From Paraspadella gotoi (lineage: Eukaryota; Chaetognatha): a stretch of DNA of 64,000 nt. Location of the stretch: the NCBI GenBank assembly GCA_051294375.1, contig CM119268.1:6643232-6707231 (forward strand), given 5' to 3'. A program made the position numbers and the translations under genes. Under the pieces are notes generated by a model. It saw only the letters and a list, made by a program, of their open reading frames with translations. It did not search any database and was not told where the DNA came from. Positions 47,713-60,800 of this stretch are shown piece after piece. The number at the start of each line of letters is the position of its first letter. Position 1 is the stretch's first letter.

Positions 47713-48089
47713 GATTTTATATGATGATATTTATTAAGAGAAAGACTCTGAAAGAGAAGATAAAGCGGGATAAAATCATAAAAATGCCCATTCAGGGAAA
47801 AATATACGCAAAAACAACTTAACGAACGATTAAAAGAATGTTAAAGTAGATATGAACAATTTTAAAAATTTAACCGTCAACTAAGATTTTTTTCCCTTTT
47901 CCAATCCTATAAGATTCACGATTAGATCGATCGATTCTTCTTAATTTCAATTGTCTCTTCTTTAAAAGTTTGTTAGAAATAGATTGGCAATCTTTCCCCT
48001 AACTAAATATTACATATTAATAAATAGCGAGCAAGAGAATTAATAACAGTAAACAAAGATGATTCAATAACCAATGGCTCAAATGTTTT
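47713..48089. other. intergenic region, TDRD9 upstream
   Basis: AT-rich. A good 3' splice site (cttctctttcag) lies about 37 nt before the TDRD9 ATG. Nothing else seen. Confidence 0.5.
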
Positions 48090-49580
48090 TCATTCCCCCG
48101 TATATTTTGGGGCTCTTTTTTCCTTGAAAGCGGTGAGACCCTCTATCCTATCCTTGGTGGGAATGACTTGAGCGTAGCATGATTCTTCAAAGGCTAAACC
48201 AGAAGCCAAGTCAACGCTGGTCCCGCGGTTGATGGCCACTTTGGCCATGCGCAGGGCAATTGGTCCTGCAAATTGCAATAACGAATAGCTCGATTCAGAT
48301 CCAATGCTCTCCGCATATGATTTTACTCTCAACAACGAAAAAAGAACCTTGCGTGACGATCTCCGCGGCCAATTCCAAACTTTTCTGATAAGCGGCGTCG
48401 CCGTCGGCATTCTGAGGAACGCTGTGATTGGCGAGACCGATGAGGGCCGCTTGACGACCAGAAATGGCTCGCCCCGTAAAAATGAGCTCCTTGGCGACGG
48501 CGGGACCGACTAAACGAGGCAAATTTTGCGTCCCTCCGCCACCTGAAAGGACGGTTGCTTATAATCCGTTTGCCTCATTATACTAGATAAGAACGAACAG
48601 ATAAATTTACCGGGAATTATCGCCAGTTTGGTTTCTGTCAGTCCAAGTTTGGCATCGTCGGAAGCGATTCTAAAACATTTTAGAAAAAATTTTATCAAAT
48701 TCATTTTAAAAAGTTAAATAACAAAACTGTAAATTGCATTATCAAGAGTTGTACGGCAGCAAACAATAGACAAATTTGAAGTTTTGGTTAAAATAAACTT
48801 TTCTCAACAAAGCATGATTGGATAAAAACGCTAACCTGATGTCGCAACCCAGAGACAATTCCAACCCACCGCCGAGCGCTGCGCCGTCCAAGGCGGCAAT
48901 GGTGGGAGCGGGGAAGTTGGCGACGCTAAGTAAGAGACCGCGAAGTCGAGACACGAAAGGCCCCACTTCGCTCTCCTTCATTGTAGCGCGTTCCTTCAAG
49001 TCGGCGCCGGCGCAAAAAATACCCGGAACAATCGATCTGCGAACGTAAGTCAATATGGTGATTACTAGCGCGTATATCGTAAACTCAAAACCATTACGTA
49101 CCTAAATATCAAAACTCTGAGGTTCTTATCGAACTGAACTTGATCCAGGGCTTCACGGAACTCGCCCAACATCTGTTTGCTGAAGGCGTTTCTGGCTTTG
49201 GCGCGGTTGAAACCGATCACGGCGACGCCATCGAGGGGCCCGTCGAGATACTCGAGGACCAACTGAGCCTCATAAGACGGCGCGACGGAGACTAAAAACG
49301 GGAAATTTGTGAATATGTAAGTATCGTAATAAAGACGAAAAAAAATCGACTTGCCATGCTCGCTCGTTGCCATGTTTCTTCTCAGTTCCTTGAAAAATTC
49401 GGGACATAATCGAAGAAACTTGCCCGGGGAGTTCTGCGAAGGCCAGGGAACTTTAAAAATAGTCAAAGGTCGCTGCTGCATTTCCAGTTTTGACATATTA
49501 AAACGGGTTTTCTGCACCGAGAGTCCTCTTGGACTTCGCAAACAGCCTTCTAGTCCGCGAAAAAACAACGAGCCACTCAT
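48090..49580 (-). CDS. AUH: AUH-type enoyl-CoA hydratase, mitochondrial
   Basis: AUH hydrates 3-methylglutaconyl-CoA in leucine breakdown and can bind AU-rich RNA. Six exons give 348 residues (human 339): 49355-49580, 49102-49291, 48836-49036, 48611-48669, 48348-48542 and 48090-48265. The N-terminus is a basic presequence. The crotonase core has [34 protein letters not shown], the oxyanion motif [20 protein letters not shown], and [18 protein letters not shown]. The end ([32 protein letters not shown]) is diagnostic for AUH within the crotonases. Intron 49292-49354 has a GC donor (G|GCAAGT), forced by phase. A 3' splice site (tctttaccag) ends 2 nt before the ATG. Confidence 0.95.
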
Positions 49581-51447
49581 GTCTGGTAAAGAAATAAAAT
49601 ACAAGATAGCCTATTAGAATATTTTATTATATTTTCTATTAAAGTGTACATAGTTGTTGCTTTTGTATACGGATATAATAAGGAGACATAGATGTAAATG
49701 AAATATTTGTTTAGCTAGAGCGTACATCGTTTAAATAAAAAGACATCGACAATTTTTCATTGCCACTTTGTCACGTCAAATTTAAAAAAAAAAGTCCAGA
49801 TATTATACGTACTTAAATTTAATGGGCTTTTTCTTAACTTTGCCAGCATGTTTATGCCAAATTTAGGACCACCCATAAAATTCCTTAATGCTTAATGACG
49901 ATAATAAAATTAGTTTATAAATTTATAACATTAAAAATCCAAAAATGCGAACGTTTTTAGTTTTCAATTTGGATAAAACATGTTGAAATAGATGGTGAAT
50001 TTTTTTTTTTAATGACAATTGATAAAAATACTTTTTTCCTCAAATCCAAAATATTTCAGGATGATCGTTTGTGACTCTGTTATGTATTCTGTAGCCATAG
50101 CTAATTTTTAAACAATTTTCTATATGTAATTGGTATGTAACGAACCAGTATTATAATGATTATACCAAATTATTATATGCAAAATTTGTATAATGAAGTG
50201 ATTTAAAGCAAATAGTTTAAACTTAAGAAACAACGACAAGCTCAGTTGTGCAATTTAAACTTTTTTTGTAATAAAAAATGTTTAAATATGTTTTAAAACA
50301 TTGTAAAATTGTTGATAGCATTTTGCTTTTAAAGAATCACTGATACTAATTTTAGAGATTTTTTTTCAGCAAACGTGCGTTAGAGTTCAAATGATACTTC
50401 CAAAATTGTAAAATTGAGCTTGACGACTCTGTTGATATAAGTATATAATATCAAACGTCAGCGTTCATATTTCATAATCATTCCGGTCGCTTACTACCCA
50501 TACGTATCAATATTCTATATTCAATTAGAGTAAATTGAGAGCTGTTAGTAAACCGACTTCAACCGTAAAGACGTAAATTTCCCTAGTACTAGTAATTAAT
50601 TAAATATATTTTTCCAGCATCTTAAGTACTCGCTAAACAATTATCGGTGAAATCTCAAAAGGAAATTTAATTTACTTTTACTTAGTTTTAACTAAAAGCC
50701 TTTTATCTGTTTAATAACTCGTTTGATTTTAAAGGTAATATCTTGGATTGATAATGAGACATTTAATCTACTTTATTCAATATCATGCAAGTAGTAATTT
50801 GGAATCTTCGATGGCAACTCGCCATCAAATCCAATCATTTATTTTTTAACATCTTGTGGCAAATATATATAAAGATAATATAATATTAGACCAAAAATTA
50901 TACGCATTATTATTCTACATGACATTACATTTTTTTTAAACGTAAGCATGTCCAGTATATATGTAGTATAAATGTTAAATATACTATGCAGTTATTATAC
51001 GTTTGTTACTATTTAATAATGATAAAACCTAAATGATTACACAATAGGAAAACAATGAGAGAGTAGACTCAGCTCCAGAAAAAAAAACAATTATTGTAAG
51101 TTTTGTACCAAAAAACGGAATAAATAAATCAACAAACGGCGAACACGTAAACGCAAAGACTAAAGGCCATCTTAATCTAAAATCAGAAAGGACAGCGTAT
51201 AAAAAGGACAAAATGTAGTAATCGGACCGAATTCATGTTAGTCCGGCTAAGTTCAGTCTACAGATAAAAACCAAACGCAAAAAAGCAAGGTAACTTTTCT
51301 CCGAAATACCAGAGAAATATTCAACTTTTTCAACTCCACAAAATAATCTCGGGGAACGACGAACAATGAAAAACGCTAACTAAGGCCATCAAATATGGGC
51401 TGCCCTTCTTCGTCCTTTCTTCTCTCTCCATTTTTCGTATACGGGAT
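49581..51447. other. largest gene-free stretch, AT-rich
   Basis: About 1.9 kb between the ELAV-like stop and the AUH start. It is very AT-rich, with many T and A runs and no convincing ORF or RNA gene. Regulatory sequence or an undetected non-coding RNA cannot be excluded. Confidence 0.5.
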
Positions 51448-53601
51448 TCACTTCTTCGTCTTAAAGGAGACGCTGAGCGGCTTCATAGAATTCCCCCGGA
51501 AGGGCATTCCGTGCAGGGCATCGATGGCGAGCAGGGCCGCGTCGTAATCGGGCATCTCCACAAACCCAAAGCCTTTGCATTTGGCCGAAGCGTCGTGAGA
51601 CTCGCGCATAACGTGCACCTAAGGTAGTATGTTATTTTTTTTTAAATTGATTTTAATATTTAATTTGTGTCACTTCGGTTTTTTTTTTCATATTTACAGA
51701 TATAATACATTCGAGATACTTACTTTGGTCACGGCACCAAAGGGAGCAAAAAGCATGTAAAGGGCAAGCTCGTCGGCGTCCGGACCGAGATTGTAAACAA
51801 ACAGCTGGTGACTTCTTTGCGCCAATGCATCCTGACGCAAATATTATTTTTTTTTTACATACGATCCATGATATTAATTAGGTCGAACTTTATTACAAAA
51901 CGGAAGGATTTAAAAGGAGACCTGCAGGGAAAACTTTGGCCTGTGAATGACCGGTTGGTGAAACAAATGCGGAACGGCGGTCATCGAGTGATTGACGGAA
52001 TGTAAACGAGATTGCACGGAGACTGGCTGCGGAGGTGGGGGAGGGAGAGGACGTCGGGTGGGCCCGTTGACGCCGCCGCCGTCGGGAGCGAGGTCGACGA
52101 CGTCGAGATTGGCTGAGCCGGTCGGACCGGCAGCATGGTTCGACGCCGTTACGGGGACGTAGTGATGGACTATATGTTGGACGCCCCCGGTGGGAGATTT
52201 GATGGTCTCTTCGCGAGTCCACCCAGGGTCGGGAAGGGAATCGCGGAGGCCGTACCTGACATATAAAGATAGAAAAAATATATCGGCGTCAAAGTATGCA
52301 TTGCATTTTATTTTATTTTATTTTATCATTCTTTTTTAATTCATTTTTTCATAATACCTAGTGCCATGATAAATGAAAGAAAAAAGCTAAAATAAATAAA
52401 GCGAAATATTCATTAGTCAGCCTTACCAAAAGTGTTCGTAGGAAGGCGCCGAGGCTCTGTTGATCGTCTCTTCTTTGGGTCTGACGATGAGATTTTTGGT
52501 GGATCCCGGAAGGCGGGTGTCGTGAAGGCCGGAGATGGCGTCCTCGGCCTCTTGACGTCGGGAAAAGTGGACAAAAGCCACCCCCTTGGAGGCAGCCGTG
52601 TTGGGATCTCTGACTAGTTTGCAGTTGCGGACTTCGCCGTAGGGAGAGAAGTAGTCGCGAAGAGTCGTCTCATCCATCGCCTACGATTCGGCATTAAATT
52701 TACCCGAAAATTGTCAAAATAAAAAGGGGGTGTCAGATAAAAAAAAAATATTCTCACTTTGGGAATGTTGGCGACGTAAAGATGGGGATTAGTGCTCTTA
52801 GGTTCGTCTTTTTTCTTTACCACCATCTCTTTTTCTGTTCCGGGATAAACTTTTCCGTTCAACTCGTGAATGGCGGCTTCCGCTTCGGCGGTTTTCGAGA
52901 ACAGCACGAACGCGAACCCGCGGGATTTTCCTGTCGGAAGTAAATGACTTGAGTGCGTCGAACTGGGGAAGGGGCATCTCCGCATTAACGTACCCGTCTC
53001 GGGATTGACGACCAACTTGCAGTTGTAAACCTTGCCGTGCTCCTCGAACATGGCCTTGAGTCTATCTTCTGTGGCGCAGTCGGGAAGATCAGCCACGTAA
53101 AGATTCGCATCGCGCGTCGATTCTCGAGTCTGCTTCGGCCGAGCGATGGAAACCTGGTGAAGATCACAAGGCTTCTAATATTTTAAGACAGAATAACTTG
53201 TGGTTCATTTCGAATAAAGTCAACAATATTTAAGATGCCCCCCGTTAGATCTACATTTAAATAATGGCATTTAATAAAAAAAAAAAGCCTTTAAATAACG
53301 TTCTGAAAAACCGAAAACATCTAAAACAGCTTATGAAAAAAAAACCAACCTTCATAGTCTTGCCTTCCCTCTGCTTCCCGTTGTAAGCGTCAATCGCCTC
53401 CAGTCCGTGCTTGGGGTCCTTGTAATGCACAAACCCAAAAGCGAGAGACTCTCCCGCTTTGTTGCGCATCAGCTTGTAGGCCTCCAGCGGCCCAATGCGG
53501 GAGAACATGGCCGCGAAACCTTCGTCAGTCAGCGAGGACGGCAAGTAGTTGACGATGAGGTTGGAGCTGTCGAGCTCCCCGTCCTCCTCCATCGCCGTCA
53601 T
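51448..53601 (-). CDS. ELAV-like RNA-binding protein with four RRMs
   Basis: ELAV/Hu proteins bind AU-rich mRNA elements. Seven exons give 483 residues: 53350-53601, 52994-53153, 52758-52930, 52427-52680, 51922-52255, 51724-51831 and 51448-51618. RRM1 (about 14-90) has [16 protein letters not shown] and ends in SIARP, as in ELAV. RRM2 (NLYVADLP ... RGFAFVLF) and RRM3 (HLYVANIP ... KGVAFVHF) both resemble ELAV RRM2. A Pro/Gly/His-rich hinge of about 130 residues precedes the last RRM ([39 protein letters not shown]), a clear ELAV RRM3. Family members normally have three RRMs, so the second one appears duplicated. Confidence 0.9.
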
Positions 53602-54100
53602 GGTCTCGATGGAATCCAGTTTCTTCTTCGTCGCTCGGCGATTCGATTGGCAAAGTTTGAGGACAACGATCCCGACGAAAGAGGATTTTCTTATTATGGC
53701 CTTCGATCGATTTGACGCGCTTCAAGACATGGTACTGAGCGCGTGCGACGGAAAGGCATTAGAGCGTCAGTAGGTATTGCACGTGGCACATTTGGCATGA
53801 TTTCAAAGATAGTTCCTTGAAAGTGAATGTTGAGTGTAAAAAAAAATGGAATACGAAAATATAGAAATGTGTCGAGTAAAAAATCCCCGAAAAACGAACC
53901 CAGGGGAGTAAAGATGAAAATCTACTGCAGTTAACAAGGTTCGACTTGATAATTTCGTATCAAAAATATCGTGATTGCATTTCGCACAAGGTGGTAAATA
54001 AACTTAAATAATCAATCAAACAAAAGCATGCTTTCGCGGGCATTCCGAGACCAGATATTGCGTGTACTAAAGACTAAAGAATGCAATGATGAATAAAGCA
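53602..54100. other. intergenic region, nothing recognised
   Basis: About 500 bp between the NHL-protein stop and the ELAV-like start. No gene or repeat seen. Confidence 0.5.
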
Positions 54101-55865
54101 TCAGTTATTCCATTTGGCCTTAAAAATGGTTGATATGCTAGGGTAAGCAACCCAGAGAGACTCGTCGTCGGAAAGCGCGATGGAAACGGGACCCTCGGCA
54201 GTGGGAGTCGAATCCGAAACGCAAGCCTGCGATGTCGACAAGACGAGACTTTTTTATTATTATTTTTGAACCAATGTTACATACTTAGTAAGTTTTGCTA
54301 TCGTAAAAACATTTTTTTTAAGTCTCCGACAATGCAAACTAATTCTATCCTGACCTGTCGCCAAAGAGGTTCCCCGTGAACGACGAAAGTAAATCGCCAA
54401 GACATGGAGGCGACGCCAGCGGAATCCGTGGCATAGGCAGACACGCAATTTCGTTGAGTGTCGGCGATGAGCAAAAGATTCCGCGGGCTGCGATTTTTCG
54501 TAAAACATAATTAAGAAACCATCGCGAGTGTAAAATATTTTCTTAGTTTGCCTTGGCAAACCAGCATAATAAAAAAATCCACCTATGATAGACAACGTCG
54601 CATGGCATCATCATATTTGCGTCACCAGTCCCTCGACCCTCGCCTAATAAATACATCAGCTGAACGTTTTTGTCGAATACTTTGACGGCGGGATTGTCGG
54701 TGCTCGAATCACAGACGTAGCTTCGAACGAAAAATGTGACGAGATAAACAAATTGGCTCCTGCTTTCCATCTAAAAGGAAACAACTCACATGTTCTGCTC
54801 CTTGTCCACCGCGATTCCAAGGGGTTTTAACAGAGTCGGCGTCGCAGATACTTTTTCCTTGGGATTAGGTTTTCGAGGTTTCTCCCACAAGTGAGAACCG
54901 TTAGAGGCGGAAAAGGCACGTACCGAGTTCGAGGTAGAGTCTGTGACGAGGAAACGCGATCCCGTCTCGTCAAAGACGATGCTGCGCCGAAATCAAATAC
55001 AACAATAAACATTAACTATACAAAGGATTACAGGTCATCTACCTGAATAAGGGCCTGGCCGCTTTCTTATCGACCACGTATCGCGATTTGACAGTGAATT
55101 CGAAGCCAGGTTTAAAGTCGAGAAAGGGGCGAACCGTGGCGTTGACGATGCGGTGACTCTCTTTCTTCAAACCCAGCATTTTTGATACCTGAGAATAGAC
55201 GGCAAGGGTGTTAGGAATTGGAGGGACGTGGGAAGGATCAGGAAAAGTGTCTTACCTTAATATCTTCCGTGACGACGATGACAATGGCTTCGCCAGGGAT
55301 GACGCACAAACACTCGACGCCACCGGACATGGCAAAATTGCGGAGATACTTGCCGTTTTTATCGAAGACCTGATCAAAACCAACTAAAAGCTATGAATCA
55401 CAGGCTTAACTCACATAAGCAGAGAATGGAGTCGAGGAAACTGCCACAACTTCTCCCACTGATACCTTGATCCTAGGTTGGCCGAGTTCTGCGACGAAAA
55501 GTTCATGGGATTTAGGATCGACGGCGAGAAGAGAGGGATGCCAGGCCGGGGCGCCGAGAAGAGGACCGCATCCCGTCTCGTCAATGCGCAGAAGGATCGT
55601 TGCGCTCTTCGTGTCTGCGTTGTAGAAAATTTTAAAATACGCAGTGATTTCCTAAAATTCGCGATTGATTCAGTACAAAGGGAGTGATGAGCTTTGGTAA
55701 CTGAATTGATTGTCTTACAAACTTTAAACTATCAATCATCCGTTTTTTTTTATAAGGAAACTCACCTGACGGAGTAGGTTCGTCTTTAGCAGTGACCGAC
55801 CAGGCCTTTTGTCCTGAGGGATGCGGACGAGGACGGGTGGAGGGATGACTCAAGCGAGATGACAT
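54101..55865 (-). CDS. NHL-repeat beta-propeller protein
   Basis: The family is clear but the role is not. Eight exons give 365 residues: 55766-55865, 55466-55614, 55256-55369, 55043-55188, 54790-54981, 54583-54720, 54355-54487 and 54101-54226. After a short basic N-terminus, repeated NHL-type blades appear: LLAVDPKSHELFVAE with IKVFDKNGKYLRNF, IVFDETGSRFLVTD with SVRAFSASNG, and GIAVDKEQNIYVCDS with AVKVFDKNVQLMYLLGEG. There is no RING, B-box or membrane segment, unlike TRIM-NHL proteins. For exon 2 I ended at AAG|GTATCA because this joins RIK to VFDKNGKYL; a longer in-frame exon would also stay open. Confidence 0.83.
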
Positions 55866-56258
55866 GATGAGGGTTTGATGAATTCGAATAGCTATGTTTT
55901 AAATGTTAATTTTAATTTTTCATAGTTAAGGCCATTCAAGTAAAACGACTTTTAAAATAATCGTAAAGTTATGTTCCAACGCCGACCCAGAATAATAATT
56001 GTTAAATAGATAGATAAATAACCATCACAATTTTTAGTAGCTGGTTCTGTGCATTTGCGATAACCTATGTAAAATAACAAAGCAACAGTTAAATGTAAAA
56101 ATGTAACATCTTGGAGGAGAATTCTCACAAGAGAAATCCCATTATGTATTTGGAATCAATTTCAAAGGGGTACGTAAGCACTGAAGAATGATAATTTTTA
56201 AAATGAATGTTCTTCTCAGAGATAAATCAATATACGTGAACAATAACAAACAAACTTT
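55866..56258. other. intergenic region, nothing recognised
   Basis: About 390 bp between PCGF1 and the NHL gene. AT-rich without features I can support. Confidence 0.5.
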
Positions 56259-57650
56259 TCAAGGACAGGTGCTATCGGCGACGGCTCGAGTGCTGGTTGT
56301 TGCGGGTACGATGGGAAGCAGCTGCGGCCGCGGCGGCAAGGAGGACGCCGACGATGGAGTCGAGGACCGCGTCGCGGATCCGACTTCATCGACGGTTTCC
56401 TTCGCCGCCGGCGCCGATTCCTCTTCCACTTCCTTTTTGAAAGGGATGCCGGGCATGACGCCGGCTTCGACAGGCGGACGCGAAGCCGTTCCATTGAGTC
56501 TCGATGCGTCCGTTTCGTCGGGGTGAGCGTAACCGTTGAGCCGAGGGGCGGAGGGTTTCACAGAGTCTTCGGCGCCGGGTTTCGAATCCGCTAGCGAGGG
56601 GGCCGAGGTATCTTCCGAAACTCCGTTGATCTCGTCATTGATCGTCGTCAAGGTGACGACTTTGGAGTTCGAGGATCCAGAGGAAGTTTTTAATTTTTTA
56701 TTATCAAGCATTTCGGTTTGCATCTCCTCCCGTTTCGCTTTTGTTTTCAGATCCACGGAGACAATCACGCAATCCAAAACCATGGGAGAGTCTTTCCCGA
56801 ACCAGTGTCTAAGAAAATCACTATAAACGGCTAAGTTTTGAACCAATACACGTTATCTGGAACAAACCTACCTCAAAGATACGCTCTTGAGCGTAGAGAA
56901 TGGCGACAAGAGCGAGTCGTTGCACAGCATCTCCAGAGACAAATGAGAGGGTATGGAGAGCAGTCTCGAGACCAGCGCGACGACATGCGCTACCCGCGCG
57001 CGAGAGGAGCAACGTAAAAACCGCCGCTTGAATGTTCTCAGAGGCGTCTGCAGTGTATGGAGCGAGGCGTTGATGCACGAAGCGGGGAGCGGTTGCAGCG
57101 ACAAGGAAATGTGCTCGTCCGAGGCGTGACTGTGAAGGGGATGGAGTTTTGAAAAAATAAATATCGCGAAGCAAGAAAAGAGGAACACGGACGAACCCGT
57201 TAGATCTGCGCGTTTCTGTGACCGCTAGGGAGTGCTTCTGCTCCGAAGACTGATCGTCGTCGAGTCCCCGAGATTTGTAAAAGTGCTTCCTCCGCTCCTC
57301 CTCGGCTTCGTATAGATGGGGAACGAGTTTAAAGACTATATCCTGGAATACAACAAAATCGTTGTCACAATTGGTTGTCACAAAATAAGCAACCCAGATT
57401 TGCTGTGGCTCACCTGGAGTGTTCTGTCCGACCTTAGATTGATAAGCGGTTGCGTTTCGTGTATTTTGGTGTTGCAATTGGGACAAAATTTAGATTTTTG
57501 CAAATATTTGACGATACAACTTTTGCAAAATGTGTGCAAACATTCAGTTATGGTAGTTGCGTCTATATAATATCCAGCGCATAGAATGCAAACAATATGA
57601 GCGTTTAGTTCTCTAATTTCGATTGTCAATGGCTTGTCCGGATCCATCAT
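56259..57650 (-). CDS. PCGF1: Polycomb group RING finger protein 1
   Basis: PCGF1 pairs with RING1 in a variant Polycomb repressive complex 1 that ubiquitinates histone H2A. Exons are 57414-57650, 57197-57342, 56872-57129 and 56259-56808, giving 396 residues. The RING (about 20-62) reads [20 protein letters not shown], then FCKSC and CPNC, followed by SDRTLQ and [15 protein letters not shown], as in all PCGFs. The RAWUL domain (about 130-220) has [11 protein letters not shown], then [20 protein letters not shown] and [16 protein letters not shown], which is closest to PCGF1. A Ser/Pro-rich disordered tail of about 170 residues is absent in vertebrate PCGF1. Confidence 0.93.
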
Positions 57651-57836
57651 CAAAGAACTTTATTCTAGTTATCGTTATGAATATATTTTAAAATTCATGA
57701 TGAAAAATAAAAAAGATAGAAAAATAAGTAACCATCACTTGGGACATTTCGAAAGGTCAGACTAAACGATGCTAGCTGCATTAACGATCAATGCACCGCT
57801 ACGAAATTTTGACTATTGCTACCTTTTTTAATTGCA

Positions 57837-60800
57837 CTATCCCAAAAAGTCGTCAAGTTCTAATGCGGCGTCCACCTTCCCAGAATCGATTAGCGGCGCA
57901 GCGAGTCTCTCTTGAGTGTTGGGCGCGGGCAAAGATATTTGTCCACCCGAAGCTAGAGGCGCCAGGCAAGGTCCTGCAAGTGGCTGTGATGGCGGAAGCG
58001 CTGGCGGCTGCCTGACCATTTGATTGAGAGAAGGCGGCCGGCCTTGACCGCCGAATGGAAGCAGATTGTCTAGCGATGAAGAAGACGCGAATCGCGTTGG
58101 GTTTGACAAGTTTGGGTTCACGGTCTGGGGAGCTAAAAAGGAAGAACTATTCGGATATAGACCAGCCTGAGAAGACATTAACCCGGGATTTATTTGCATT
58201 GGCATCGTTGATGCGGAAAAGGGTGCTGCAATGCCACCAAACGTCGGTTGCGGTGCAGACGGCATGGTATTAACGGCCGTCGTTGGGGCAAACGTGGCAC
58301 TGGCAAAGGCGTTACCACCCGGAGCCAGCGGAGTCGGCATTTGACTCATCACTTGTCCGGTCCGGCTCGGATGCGGAGTTAGGCCAGAAAAGGACGAGGC
58401 CGCTGAGGCGGGATTAACAGTCCGCGAAGGAGCCGCAGCCGGAAAAGGAGTCGACTTGAGAAGCGTTTGAGTCAAGTCTTTCGTATTTGTCATCGTTGAC
58501 GCGGATTGTCCGAACGAGGCTGAAGCTGAAGATTGAAAAGGAGCGGAGATCGAAGCAGCGGCTGTGGGCGTGGCGCTCGATGATATTTTGATCGGGCTCT
58601 GGCGTTTCATCATGTTCGTGTTTTCTTGCTCCTTCGCCAGACGCATCTTCTCCTCTAAAGTCAAAGAGTTGGCAGTCTTGGTGGACGTCCGTTGGGGAGA
58701 AGGCTTCGGCGTTGCTTCTCCAATTTCTTTCTGGCCCAACATCATCTTTTTCAGTCCGTCCTCGGAAAAATCGTCGGGCATCGATGTGTCGCTGGCCGTC
58801 TGCAGTTGTGTCAGTTGAGATCTAAAAAAAGTGGGGGATGCTAAATCACAATCGGATTAGAATCTATCACACTTGATTTCGCTGACCTCCTCTCCGTTTC
58901 GACTTGAGTTATCATTTGCTGGATGACTTTTGAAAAGGCATCAAACTGGGAGAGACTAAGCGAGGATTCCATCATGATAGGTATGAGGAATGGAAGCACC
59001 TTTCCCGCCAAAATTTCCAAGGTTATACCAAGTTTCTGAAAGATTTATGTACACGACCGGTTTCAGGCTTTGAAAATCTTGACAGGTCTGGTTAGTTCCA
59101 CGGACTCACCGGATGAGTAAGAGCAGTTTTATAAATGCCTAAGACGGCCATGAGAATGGCCGGTTCGGAAGTCTTAAAAAGAGGAAGTATGGGAAGCACC
59201 TCGTCCAGTACCAGCCATTTGTCGCAATGCTCCAAAATTTTTCCCAAGCAAACCAAGCAGTTTACTCTCACACTCACTGGAAAACGGGCAATTGCTACTG
59301 AAACAAAACGACCTAAACATCAATTATTACGACCATAATAACTAACCTGCTGTGGAGTCTATGGCCAACTTCTTTATTCGTGGAATAATAGAATTTCTAA
59401 AAGAGTTGTAATCAAGCATAGATGCGAAGGCCGGTAGGTTGACCAAACACAACTCTTGAATTTCGGGATGTGGAGCTTCCAACGCCCGATATATCATTGG
59501 CAAAACGTGCTCCTATTTAAAAGTATTAAAATCTTTATGAAAGAATAAATTAGTTGTGGATAAAAATAAGGAAATGTCAAACCTTAATGTGTTGCTGTTT
59601 GGCTTTCGCCAATATTATACTCATGTTCTGCATAAATATGAGCAAAATTTGAATTGGATCCTGCACGAGCATCAACGGCAACAGCAAGGGTTGAACGAAA
59701 GAATTGTATTCTTCCCCCGTAGCTTGTTCGCCTAAAAAACATCTTCGAAGATCAATTTTGATCAATAGGAAAATAAAAAAGGGGATAATAAAAATTCTAC
59801 GAACCAATAATGAAGATATTGGGAAGAATGAAAGGAACCATCTCTTTGTGATGCAACTCATTAGCCAAGCAAGTCAAAACTCTCTGAAGGCAAACCCTTT
59901 TCGGAAGTTTTTTAATTATCGCTGGTAGACTGCGATAGAATTTGGATCGAGCGAGATTGTCCTAGGAAGGAAAACGTTCACCTTAAACTTATACAAAAAT
60001 TAAACTAAGCGACGTTTGAAGGCACCTTCTCGAAAAGAGTGTCGAGAAAGTGAAGAGCCATAGCCCCGACATCTTCGAAAAAGGGAATCTTGCTCAGCTG
60101 CTCCGCGTCCGGCCGAACTGAGGAAAGAAAAGGGTACGAATGTAGTACGTATAAAAGATATAATATAATAATAATATAATATAATTATATATACCGGAGG
60201 GCTCTAGGTTAAGAAGCAGCTTGACGTGATCGCGAGCTTCCACGGGAATGCTATTGAGCATCACAGCCGAAGTCGTTTTTCTCTTTTCGAACTGAGACTT
60301 TTGATTGCTAAACGCAGATAAGAGAATCTCATTGTCTCCAACTTAAGTTAGAAAAACCAAGGCGTACATATTTAATATTAACAAGGTAGCTGTACCTGTA
60401 GCTTCCTTTGCATTCACTGACCGGGCGTCCGTCATTAAATAAGGCGTGGAAAAGAACACCGACTGAATACATATCGCTGTTATGACAGAAATTCTTCCAA
60501 TTAATATACAGTAATTACGCAGTAATTTCAACGCAAGTACACCAACCATCATCCTATGAATATTTATCAGCAGGATAATTAACACCTGTTCGGTCCACAC
60601 ATGAGTGTGAGAAAATATTCAGGCGCCATGTAGTCTAAATTCGGCTGGCAAATAGTAGGCGAATTTGGATTCCAGTGGGGACATGGGTAAGAAGCTGGTT
60701 CACCGGCCTGAGCTGAATTCGACAAGCAACACTCAAAACCTGAAAGAGGATTGGAAGTTTAACCGCGCTGATTGAAAGGGCTTGAAGCGAATTTCGTGAT

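Noticed and set aside
55410-55465. Longer exon 2 of the NHL gene
   Set aside because: It is in frame, but ending at AAG|GTATCA joins RIK to VFDKNGKYL, a typical NHL strand.
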